This document shows positions 32,837 to 44,596 of a stretch of 64,000 nt of DNA, one piece after another. This stretch comes from Deuterostichococcus epilithicus (lineage: Eukaryota > Chlorophyta > Trebouxiophyceae > Prasiolales > Stichococcaceae): positions 1,178,001-1,242,000 of the forward strand of contig JAVTLE010000008.1 of assembly GCA_033439295.1 (NCBI GenBank), read 5' to 3'. Each line of letters starts with the position of its first letter. The first letter of the stretch is position 1. The position numbers and the translations under genes are program-made. The notes beneath the pieces were generated by a model that ran no database searches, was not told the DNA's origin, and saw nothing but the letters and a program-made list of their open reading frames with translations.

Positions 32837-34105
32837 ATGGTGCGAAGCCCGTCGTGTTGACGAACGTGTGTTGAGGGCGATAACACTTTGTCAGGCAACC
32901 CTGGGCGGTGTGGCGCCATGTGTTGCGAGCCACCGAAGGTCACAGCCGCACGCTGGTCGAGCTATGCGCCGCCGCTGGAGTCATACCACAACCAGCTTTC
33001 TAGAGACTTGCTACTCGCAAGTGCTGACAGTGGAGGATCGTCTGCAAAGCTTGGGCGGTGTGCGAGTCCCTCCGACGCACATGTCTTTGCTGTGTGCAGG
33101 TCCTTCCTCTGAAGAAGGTGAAGGTCCTGCACAAGCACAAGGGCAAGTTCAAGCGCCATCAGTCGGACACGAACGTCTCAGTCCCGGTGAGTGGCAGGGT
33201 GCCTCGTTGGCATCCTTGACCGAACCTCTGTTGCAGCACCACCAAGAGGCTCTTCGCACAGGTGGTGCCCATCTTTGATGGCCGCACTGCTGCGCCGCAC
33301 AGGAGTCATGGAGGCGGCCAAAGGGTATCGACTCGCGCGTGCGCCGTAAGTTCAAGGGCTGCGGCATCAACATGCCCAACATTGGCTACGGTACCAACAA
33401 GAAGCACAGGCACCTCCTCCCCAGCGGTGAGTCGGCAGCGGGGCACCGGCCGGCCGCCGGCGAGGCATGCTGCCGGCTGTGTGGATGCTGCAGCACCATG
33501 CACATTGAAGGGCTGTCAGAAAGACTGCCTGGAGCAAGGCAACTTGCATTGCAGCACAAAGTGTTTGCGAACCCTGTCCAAACCCTGTCTACACCGTCGT
33601 CACGATGTCACTCTGTGGGATTGTGATGCACCTCTCACGAGGTGCACATTGCCCTTGCAGGCTTCCGCAAGTTCGTCGTGCACAACACCAAGGACCTGGA
33701 GCTGTTGCTGATGCACAACCGGTGAGGTTTCGACAGAGTCAAAGGAAGCGGACTGACAGACCACGTGGAGAGTCTGGTTTCGGTGACGCATCGCTGACAA
33801 ATTTAATCTGACCTGCAGGACGTACGCTGCGGAGATTGCGCACAACGTGTCGTCGCTGAAGCGCAAGGCGATCGTCGACCGCGCGGCCGAGGTGGGCGAT
33901 TCCTGCTGTTAGATTTGAAAATGTACAGCCTGTGGCATGCCGCTGGGTTAGCAGTGCATGAGATTGGGTAGACGCATTGTGCGTTCTGCCATTCAGGCAG
34001 CACTGGGGCAGTCATATAAGGCAGAATCGTTTTTGTTTTGCAATGCAGCTGAACGTCAATGTCACCAACGGCAAGGCGAAGCTGCGCAGCCAGGAGGACG
34101 AGTGA
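32837..34105 (+). CDS. RPL32: 60S ribosomal protein eL32
   Basis: Structural protein of the large cytosolic ribosomal subunit. Six exons join in frame to 134 residues, the usual length: 32837-32839, 33100-33186, 33303-33426, 33661-33721, 33819-33891 and 34049-34105. Conserved segments are [86 protein letters not shown] and [16 protein letters not shown] at the C-terminus. Exon 1 contributes only the ATG, with GTGCGA following it; this gives [18 protein letters not shown]. Introns directly after the start codon are common in ribosomal protein genes. Confidence 0.97.
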
Positions 34106-34165
34106 AGCTGTTGGTCTGCTCAGCGTTGCTCTGGTGGTGGTTCAGCACACTTGTCGAATGTGCTC

Positions 34166-34170
34166 TGTAA
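34166..34170 (+). terminator. Candidate poly(A) signal of eL32
   Basis: TGTAA, the chlorophyte-type polyadenylation signal, 60 bases after the eL32 stop codon. Position and motif fit; cleavage is not shown. Confidence 0.5.
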
Positions 34171-34520
34171 CAGACACACTCAAGACTACTCAGGCGGCTC
34201 TACACTATTGCACGATGCCAAAATACCATAATCGTGTCGTTCATACAGTAGTACAATGCACAGTCCCAAACAAGTCCCGGAGCTCCTACATATACAGTGA
34301 ATAAAACAATTGCAAATACTCCAAAAACACAGCATGCGCCCTCGCCACAAGCAGCTGTCATACCACATGACGTTGTTGCAATAGAGGCCCTCCACGATTG
34401 GCAAACTCCAGACCTGAATGCGCACATGGGCCAGCTCCAAGAACAGAGTAGCAGATGTTAGCGCCGTAGTTTCCCAGGAACAATCTGTTCCTCTCTGATC
34501 TGAAAAGGCAGGCCCGGACG

Positions 34521-35006
34521 TCACTGTGACTCGTCTGCCGTGTCTTTCCGCCTCTTACGCTGCCTGCCATTTAGCTGCCCAGCTCTACTGTTCTTCAGCG
34601 CGCCTGTGGCTGCTTTGAAGCCCTGGCGCAGTGCCCAGCTGCCCACCGGTACCGCCATGCCCAACACGTTCTTGCCAACGGTGGCTGTGGCCTGCACGTG
34701 GAAGAAAGCTTCACCAAAGAGTGCGAAAGCTAAGCACTGCCAGGGGGGTTGGGGAGATGCATGGCACCTGTAACGCCCTGTCGAATCTGAGGGCAGGCAA
34801 CCGGACAAGCTCTGGTCACTTGCCGCAACAATCGGCTGACCAGGCCAGAATTTGTTCACCTTGGCAGCATTGGCGATGCCTGTTGCCGCTGCTGCGTTCA
34901 CCTCGCGCAAATCCTCACGCCGAGTAGAGCGCTCTGGCGAAGAGTACCGCCATGGTTCCGACTCGTGGGTCTCCCCCAGCTGTTGAAATTCGCAACAAGT
35001 CAGCAC
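34521..35006 (-). CDS. Putative small protein of unknown function
   Basis: Two minus-strand pieces join in phase. The upstream one ends REVNAAAATGIANAAK at an AAG|GTGAAC donor near 34863. The downstream one starts after a pyrimidine-rich CTTCCACGTGCAG acceptor near 34697 and reads ATATVGKNVLGMAVPVGSW, then a Lys/Arg-rich tail NGRQRKRRKDTADESQ and a stop at 34521. The Met at 35006 is the first in frame, giving about 105 residues, but an earlier exon is possible. I recognise no family. The small Gly/Ala/Val-rich segment could be membrane- or membrane-surface-associated. Convergent with eL32. Confidence 0.4.
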   Translation of the reverse strand: MLTCCEFQQLGETHESEPWRYSSPERSTRREDLREVNAAAATGIANAAKVNKFWPGQPIVAASDQSLSGCLPSDSTGRYRCHASPQPPWQCLAFALFGEAFFHVQATATVGKNVLGMAVPVGSWALRQGFKAATGALKNSRAGQLNGRQRKRRKDTADESQ

Positions 35007-35831
35007 CCGGCATCAACCACAGACGATCGTTCAATTTGGCCGAAGCTCACGTTGCAGCCTCCATGCACACGTAGATATTGCAGCTCGAGTGCTGAAGGAA
35101 GGCTGACCTCTTGCCGTCGCTGCCTGTACAGATATGATGACGAGTGCTGAACAGCGACTGCCTCTGGTGGCGGAGCCGCCTGCCGCACGGGTGGCAAAGA
35201 TCGCACTAGGTCATTTCTGGTGTCCGACTCCTGCTCCTTCTCCAACGCTGCGGGCGGAAAGGGAGCATCTGGGTGTCGGTCACATCAGGATTCGCATACA
35301 AGGCTGCATGCATGAGCGTGCGGTGCTGCAGCGCTTTGTAGGTCACTCACCACAGACGGGCCTGCCGCGGCATGCCCTGCGGTGTTGGCTGTTTGTGTGA
35401 AGGTATGAACGCTCTTGAGAGCAGGTCAGTCGACCGAGCGTCGGTGTCGCGGACAGATTGCACGCTTGACGCGTGCCCAGGCTCGCCATCGAGCGCCGGG
35501 CGCTGCAAATCGGCGGGAGTCGTGTCATACGGCTGTCCTTGCGAAGTTTGAAGGCATAATAAACCGCACAACACACCCCAGATTGCAATCCGGACATCTG
35601 GTGACGCCTGGAAGTACTTGTGGAAGCCTACTTGTGGAAGTAATTCGAAGCAACTTGAACAATGTTGCACATCCTGATTGCTCAAGATCAATCGACGTCA
35701 AGGCTGACGGCCCCAAGCCAGCACGCAGCGATTGGGCTGCGGCGCAGAGCGTTTCAAGCTACAAAGCCACCTTGCAGCCAACGGACTGATCCGCACAAGG
35801 CACTTCCGTGGTGGCTGTTGCAGTCTCGAGC
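35007..35831. other. Upstream region of NUP62
   Basis: About 0.8 kb without a supportable gene. It contains a short direct repeat of TACTTGTGGAAG near 35613-35640. It should hold the NUP62 promoter and perhaps that of the small minus-strand gene. Confidence 0.35.
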
Positions 35832-38800
35832 ATGGCGGGTTTCGGTTCAAGCGGCGGAGGCAGCTTCAGCTTCGGAGGTCAGTCCACGTCTCAGGATCAC
35901 TCGCGTACTGCATCGCCACAGTGTTGCAGCGGCTGCAAACAGCGGTGCAACTCTCTGGTCGCAGGTGCATCCAGCACCCCCGCATTCAGCGCGTCATCTG
36001 GTGGCTTGTTCGGATCTACCTCCACCCAGGCTTTTGGGGCTTCGCCTGCACCAGCGTTTGGCTCATCTTCCGCTGCCGCATTTGGCGCATCTTCTGCTCC
36101 GGCATTCGGTGCGTCTGACAATGTGCATAGTCCGGCAGCAATCAAAACCAGCGACATGACTGTATTGGATCTAAGTCTGGGATGTTGCTGTCTGATCCTA
36201 CCTTCGGCACAGGCTTTGGACAAAGCCAGCCCATGGCATCGGCTGCGTCTGCGCCTGCATTCGGAGGCGGCTTCAGTCAGCCGGCAACCTCGACGCCGGC
36301 CTTCGGCTTCGGCGTCGCCGCTGGAGCGACGCCGGCCGCCAGCTCGGCCCCGGCTTTTGGTGGAGGCGGCGTATTCGGCAGCACTGCAGCCCCTGCAGCA
36401 GCGCCAACGACTGCTGCAGCCGCCAGCCTGCCGGCGGGCTCATTGTTTGGCGGCGGCGGCGGCGTAGGCGGCGCATTTGGCCAGCCGGCTAGCCCAGCAG
36501 GCGGCATGTTTGGCACTCCGACCTCAGCACCTGCTCCATCCTCGGCAGCAGCTGTCGGCTTTGGTGGCGGTGCATCTGCTGCCATGAGCGCGCCGGCCGC
36601 CGCACCGGCGCTGGCGTTCGGCCAGAGCAGTGCGCCTGCCGCATCTGGCAGCCTCTTCGGCGCCGCACCTGCCCGTGCGTCCACCACGGGCTCCTGAAGT
36701 CTCTACTGCCGACTACTGCGTGTGTGGTTTGCAGTAACGAAGCTGACGAGGGTTTGACTGCTGCTGTTGCACCCTGGCACGCTGCTGCTTTGTGGCTGGG
36801 CAAAAACCATCAGGGGCTGTGACCTCCGTTCAATGCATGGTGGCTGCAGCCTCGGCGGGTGGCTTCTCCTTTGGCGGCGGCGCGGCGGCCGGGGCAGCAG
36901 CCAGCTCGGCGCCTTCCTTGTTTGGTGGCGCGAGCGCGCCAGCTTCCGCTGCGCCCGCTTCACGCGGCGGCCTCTTCGGCGTGATGCCAGCCCCCGTGGC
37001 GTCAATTCCTGCGGCGTCGGCGCCAGTGGCATCTTTATCTTTCGGCACGCCGGCCGCTTCTGCTGCGCCCAGCCTTTTTGGTGCTCCTGCAGCCGCGGCG
37101 CCTGTGCCCGCCGCAAGCTCTGGCGGCTTCAGCTTTGGCGGAGCGCTCACGACGGCAGCCTCCTCGGCGCCGACGACGGCTCCGGGCGCGCCTGCCACTG
37201 CGCCTGCCGCCGCTTCCGGCGGCTTCAGCTTTGGTGGTGCGCTGCCAGCCTTGATGTGTCGGACCCTTGTTATGCCCCTCGAGCAGGCAGAATGTGACTC
37301 AGTAGCACTCAGTCAGTAGCACACACCGTATGTGCACACCCCTAGATGCAGGGCCATGTGTCTCGCAAACGTCCAGGAAGGTGGCTCTTCAGGAGTGATG
37401 ATGGAATTGTGTGTGCGCTGTCAGGCGCGACCGGCGGCTCGCTGTTTGGCGCGCCGGCAGCCTCCGCACCGCAGAGTGATTCAGCGGCAGCGGCTGTCCC
37501 AGGGGCGGCGTCCGCCGCTCCTGCCTCGGCAGGCCTGTTTGCCTTTGGCAGCGCGCTGGCTCCACCAGCCTCAACGCTAGCCCCAGGTGTGCCACTCGGA
37601 GTGTGCATCTTAAAGTCACCCTTCATGCACCAGACAGTGAACCTCGTGCACACCACGTCATGTTCTTCTCCTGGTTGTGCCTTGAAAGCATTCAGGATGA
37701 TGGCGCTGGGCTCTTTGCAAAGTGTGCGTTTGTATGGAGGAGTGGCTGTTGAAGCCAGACGCAGCGAAGAGTGACTCGGTGTCACTGTTGCACATCTGCA
37801 GCAGCTTCGGCGCCGCAGTCCGGCGCCCTGGTTCCGGCAACGGCCAGCACGCCGGCATTCCAGCTGTCATCGGCTCCTGTTGCAGCTGCCATCGGCGGCA
37901 GCAGCGCCACAGCTGCCCTGACACCCGGTGCATCGACCGCGCCGGCTGGAGGTTGGATCGAATGCGCCGCACTGATCTATCTGTTATGAGCTTGATGAAG
38001 TATCAGGCTGTGCGATCAAGCGCAAAATGTTTCTTTGTGTTCCCGCTCCATCCTTCGAACAGGTGTATGAGAGCTGGATGAGGATGAGCCCAACATCACA
38101 GATGCTGGGGCACGACACACCCATCATTGTCCCGAGTATCACATCGTTGGCGTGCAGGCTTCAGCTTCGCCGCCACGCCCCCGGCCAGCTCGGCAGCAGC
38201 ACTGACGCCGCCCACCAGCGCGCCGGCGCTGTCGCTGTTTGGCGCCTCCACTCCCGCTGCAGGTGACACTGCGGCGGCTGCTCCGGCGAGCGCGCCGNCC
38301 GCCGCCAGCGCGCCGCCCGGTGGCGCGCTGGCGGTGGTCACCAGCACACCCGCGGCCACCGGCGCCATTGTCGCGCCCGCCGCGGCTGTGCAGCCGCAGG
38401 TGAGGCGATGTCGCTGGGCATGCTGTCACACTGACGTGCCTCCGCGTTGCATCATGGCTGCGCGCCCTGCCTGCGCCCGCGTGCAGCACCAAGAGGCTGC
38501 TGAACGACATCCGGGAGAGGCAGGAAGCGTGATGCACGCGGTACTCAGCGCCGATCCAGGTGCCCTCACCATTGCAGGCGCCGTCCGAGATCCGCGGCAA
38601 GAATGTGGAGGAGATCATCTCGGGGTGGACCGGCGAGTTGGAGGCGCGATCGCGCTCGTTTGTCAAGCACGCGGGCGAGCTGGCGGCATGGGACCGCGCC
38701 ATCATGACCAACCGCCGCTCGCTGCTGGACCTGGAAGATGAGCTCAAAAAGGTGGGGGATGTTCCTGGGGTTTGGGTTCCAGGCTATCGTTTCGGTATGT

Positions 38801-40023
38801 CTTCCGGAGGCCTTCTGTGTTTGCCTCCGGCTTGTGTCCGGCCCCAGAGGCTCCCGAACGTCAGGGATGGTGCTCGCCGGCCTGCTGCTCTTCGGAAGGC
38901 GAGCTCGAGTAGGCTTGTTGCGGGAGGGTCTTGGGCAGCCTGTTGGGGGCTGAAGCAGAGCACCTCAAGCTGTGGTTGAATCCTGCGGACGCGTCCGGTT
39001 GAAACCCAAACTCTTGCATGCGCCCCGCAGGTGACCAAGGGGGTCTTGTTGAGGGCTTTCCGCGTGCGCCCCGCAGGTGAACAAGGGGCAGGAGGCGCTG
39101 GAGAAGAAGCTGGGGCTACTGGAGATGCACCAGAAGGAGGTGCACGACTCCCTGGTCTCCATAGAGTCCGAGGCCGCGCGCATGTACCAGGTGCGGCCTC
39201 GACCCTAGACCCTAAACCCTTCCGCTGCCCGGCAGGGAGCAGGCAGCCCAGCTCCAGCGCCTCCCCCAGGAGCTGGGCGCTGCCTGTTCACAGCTAGGGG
39301 CCGGTGCGTCTGAGGTGTTGCCTGCTGCAGGCTGAGGCCGACTGTGCTACGCCGACTGCGACCTCGCGCCTCTCCAAGGGGGCCAGCCGGCGCGGGCGGG
39401 CCTGGGCGCGTGTCAAGCCTTGGAGAAACGCACGGATGGCGCACACGACGCGCCCTCAGGTAGATTCCCTGATAAATTCTTTCACATTGAGACGTCAAAT
39501 ATTCGGTGTCGCAGGAGGAGCGGGCGCTGCTGGACGACGACTCGCAGGAGCGGGACGGGCTGTACGAGCGCGCAGACCGCATCGCCGCCGCGCTGGCCTC
39601 CACCGGCGACGAGCTGCGTGACATCATCGCCGACGTCAATGAGGGTGCGCTGCCTGCCCTGCCGACCTCGAGAGCTCCCCTGCCGCCCTGCTTCCAAGTG
39701 CATGGGTGCGTGGGTGCCGAACTGGCCGCTTTCAGAGTCTGCCATGTCCTGGACGCCTGGCCTGGAGGGAGGGAGCGGGACTGGGTTGCATTTGTGTGCT
39801 GTTCTGCTCGATTCCCAGCCACAGCGCCCCGCAAACCTCTACATGTTCCTAGATGCGCATGTGCACCAACTCTGCAGGCGCGGCAGCGGCGCTTGGCGCC
39901 CCGGACACACCGCTGGCCAAGGCAGTGCGCATCCTGAACAACCAGCTGCAGGCGCTGACCACCATCGAGTCGCGCACGGGCGAGCTGGAGGCCCGCCTCG
40001 GCCAGCTGGACGTCGCCACATGA
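35832..40023 (+). CDS. Nucleoporin NUP62/NSP1 (FG repeats + Nsp1_C coiled coil)
   Basis: Central-channel FG nucleoporin of the nuclear pore; binds karyopherins such as importin beta and anchors through a C-terminal coiled coil to its NUP62-NUP54-NUP58-type partners. It starts [16 protein letters not shown]. Several exons (35832 to about 38400) are Ala/Ser/Gly/Pro-rich with many FG, FGA, LFG and FSFGG units, e.g. [46 protein letters not shown] and GGFSFGGAL. The C-terminal third is charged and helical: [93 protein letters not shown] and [18 protein letters not shown], the Nsp1_C pattern, ending at 40023. The FG exon borders are approximate because all frames are open there. One N at 38298 lies in an Ala-rich exon. 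The exon near 39076 has a duplicated acceptor upstream. Confidence 0.9.
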
Positions 40024-40427
40024 TCTCGTGCTTGTGCTGGCCTCAGCGGCATGTGGGCGCCCGCATGGCCGATGGCCTGGCGGAAACACAGCCGCAGACG
40101 GAGTCGGAGCTGTTAGGAGGATTGCCGTCTGCAGCTGCGCCTGGTCCGCTGTACCCCCTGCAACAGCCGTCGAGCGTTGTAACTGGAGTGTGTCGATGCT
40201 ACCGAGCCTGGAATGATGCAAGAAAATTCAGAATTCCGAAAGGTCAGGCCCCCCTGTATCGACATGCGGCGCTGTCGGAACTTCACGCAAACTGCGACAC
40301 AAGCACACAACCCATCAATGCAATCTGCACGGACCCAGTAACGAAGCTCAGGATTTCAGTAAGCTGGGAGTCGTCGTTGAGCGCGCCGTGCGAAGAAATT
40401 TGAGTGCAGCTCGGGTTCTCTTCCCTC
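40024..40427 (+). other. Short intergenic region, NUP62 3' flank and DUF3172-like promoter
   Basis: Tandem plus-strand genes flank these 404 bases. A TGTAA (about 40179-40183) lies 156 bases after the NUP62 stop and could be its poly(A) signal. No exon is supported. Confidence 0.4.
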
Positions 40428-42047
40428 ATGGCAGATTGCCTTCATCGCACAGCAGGCAGCTTGCTGCATGTGCCAGGCGAAGGGACTAGCTGCTCGTATC
40501 AACAACCCAGCGCAGCGTTGCGGGGCTGCAGATTACGGCAAGCCAGCCGAAGGCCCACTTGCCGACCAGCCTGGAGCCCAGCGCACACAACCGTGTGCGA
40601 GTACGGCAGGCAGCCGGACTACAGGTAATTTCAGGACAGTGCCGACACATAGGTCAGGCCGGAAGGGACGGACATTGTCTGGAAGATGCACCCGCCCGGC
40701 GACATGCTGCGGCGCTGCGCTCACCTTTCGCAAGCATTGACACAGAGACAACACCTGGAATGCGAAGCGTTTGACACCTGCAGGCCGACAGAGTCACGCC
40801 CGTGGGAGGAGAGGGGATCTTACGACTATGCGCCGCCTCCTAGCTCGCCCCGCACAGCGCGGCCGCCACCCGGCGGAGGCGGCCCCGGCGGCCCTGGCGG
40901 CCCCAACAACAACGGCGACGGCGGCATTAATAGCTTCACGAAGGCTCTTATAGCAGGCAGGCCTCAGACCACGCAGCTGCGTTGCGCAGAGGCGTCTCAA
41001 GCCAGAGCAGCTGCTGTTGCTGTTGCGGCCGTCTCACATGAGCACCAAGCTGATTGCACGCAACTGGTCGCGGAACCACATGGCCGTCTGCATCCAACAC
41101 GCAGGCGCCTTTGTCATGGGTATGGGCGCGGGCGTGTGGTTCAACTCGGAGGCCTCTTTCCGGCCCAACAACGTGGCCAGCACCGAGATGATCGACCGCA
41201 AAACGCCCAACTCGGAGCTGTGCATGGCCAACGGCTACAGCTCCATGGTCTTCGACCAGCGCATCTTCGTGTCCTTCAACCCGTGAGCCCTGCTTCCTCT
41301 TTGTCCGCTCCACCGCTGCACATCCCTGCCCATGTCTGTATGGGCGCCATGCAGTCGTCCTGCCATGTGTTGGTCCATATCAGGATCTCCAAATGCCTGG
41401 TCGAGGCGCCTCACGTGGCTGTGGCACAGCAATGATTCAGGCATATCACCTGCAGGTTCAACGTGTACGTCGCTCAGCCCGAGGTGAAGCCCGGGTGTGT
41501 GCTGCGGCGGAGCAATGTGCGGGAGCTGGAATCACGGAAGCTGGTCGACAGCAAAGAGGTGCCGTCTCTGTTAGCATAATACCCTTATTTGAAGAGACTG
41601 ACCGGAAGGGAATAACTTGTTTGACCCACGCAAGTCAGCTCAGCTGCAACGCGCATGTCAGCTTTCGCACTATTCAGAAAGCTGTGCCTTTGAATGCCCA
41701 GGTGGAGGCGTGCAAGCGCAACATGAACACATTCGCATTCGTGGGGGACCTGGAGAAGAGCCCCGAGGTGCGGCACAAGTTGCTTGCACCTTCACAAAGA
41801 ACAGGGTTCTGCGACTGCTTGCGTCTTCGTGGACTGCAGCATCGATGCTGCCGTGCTGCCTAGAGGCATCCTTGAGTGTTTCCGTGACCACTTGATGCAT
41901 TTCGTGCAGGTTTCGTGCGTGTATCACAGCGAGGCGGCGGAGAACCAGTTCCTGCAGAACCCAGGTAAGAGCGTGCTGGGAGACGGGTACCAGGCGCGCA
42001 ACGGCATCCAGGGACCCGGCCCGCAGGGCTTGGAAGCGGTGCCATGA
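40428..42047 (+). CDS. DUF3172-like conserved plastid/cyanobacterial membrane protein
   Basis: Function unknown. I recognise the core as the family shared by cyanobacteria and green plants that I recall as DUF3172; that label is from memory. Six exons join in frame to 284 residues: 40428-40624, 40784-40956, 41105-41282, 41456-41558, 41702-41767 and 41910-42047. The first about 65 residues are Arg/Ser/Cys-rich and look like a transit peptide. A Pro/Gly linker (PPPGGGGPGGPGGPNNNGDG) follows. Then comes one hydrophobic segment, FTKALIAGAFVMGMGAGVWF, a single membrane anchor, and the conserved domain: NVASTEMIDRKTPNSELC, SSMVFDQRIFVSFNPFNVYV, QPEVKPGCVLRRSN, CKRNMNTFAFVGDLEKSPE and VSCVYHSEAAENQFL. 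Two conserved Cys and a third in SCVYH could matter for redox or metal binding, but this is a guess. Intron 2 appears to have a GC donor. Confidence 0.85.
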
Positions 42048-42122
42048 CCGCATTCCAATCCGGTTCTGTTTGTGAACCTTGTATCATACTTGGCTGGCAA
42101 TGCAGTGCTCGGGTGGAGGTTT

Positions 42123-42127
42123 TGTAA
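42123..42127 (+). terminator. Candidate poly(A) signal of the DUF3172-like gene
   Basis: TGTAA 75 bases after the stop codon at 42047, the expected spacing for a chlorophyte poly(A) signal. The gene ends convergently with RNF113. Confidence 0.45.
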
Positions 42128-42370
42128 GCATGTCATGGAAGAATGAGATCTGAAACGTAAGCAGAAGGCTGACCATCCACTCAGCCGCAGCATCATGTGA
42201 GGTGCAGTGGTCAGGCTTGTGAAATTGCTTCAGTCTCAACAACCTGTGGTCTGGTCACTTACTTCTCCGCTCACTTCGATCAATTCTACAGAACTCTCAA
42301 ACCAGGTTGCAAGCAAAAACTGTATGGCACCTTGCGCTGCTAGTCTACAGGCACAAACGGAGGTCATCAG

Positions 42371-44149
<1,779 letters not shown>

Positions 44150-44596
44150 GGCGCCTGCTGAAGGCTGCAGACGACGAATGTTGACACTTGCGAGGGCGTT
44201 TGAGCGGCAAAAGGGTTGAGTTAAGGCCACTGCACCTCCTGTGAATGGAGTCACACCCTCGTCAACGTAATTGCTTCGCAGCCGCTGGCAGCAGGAAGTT
44301 TCCTTGCGCCAGCTGGCGCTCTACTGCGTGCAACGTGCGGCTCGCGCAGCTGCTGCAGCAGCATTTCCAAATCCAGCCGGGCCTCGCAAACAGCCGCTGA
44401 ACTACCCTCTGCCTGGTAACTATCTTTTGAGCACTTCACCATCTCCGGCAGCACGCTTCGCACCACTCTCCAGCCGAAGACAAGAACGTCTTCCAAGTCG
44501 CTGCTCTATAGTCGGCACTCGCGCTTGAAAATCGAGAAAAGACGCTCACAATCAGCCTGAGCGTTGAACGGAACAGCAAGCTCAGGTCTCCCCACG
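44150..44596. promoter_or_regulatory. Divergent promoter, RNF113 / SCO1
   Basis: 447 bases between the start codons of RNF113 (minus) and SCO1 (plus). No exon and no clear core promoter motif were seen. Confidence 0.35.

Noticed and set aside
39205-40221. Minus-strand open frame of 338 codons
   Set aside because: Antisense to the NUP62 coiled-coil exons.
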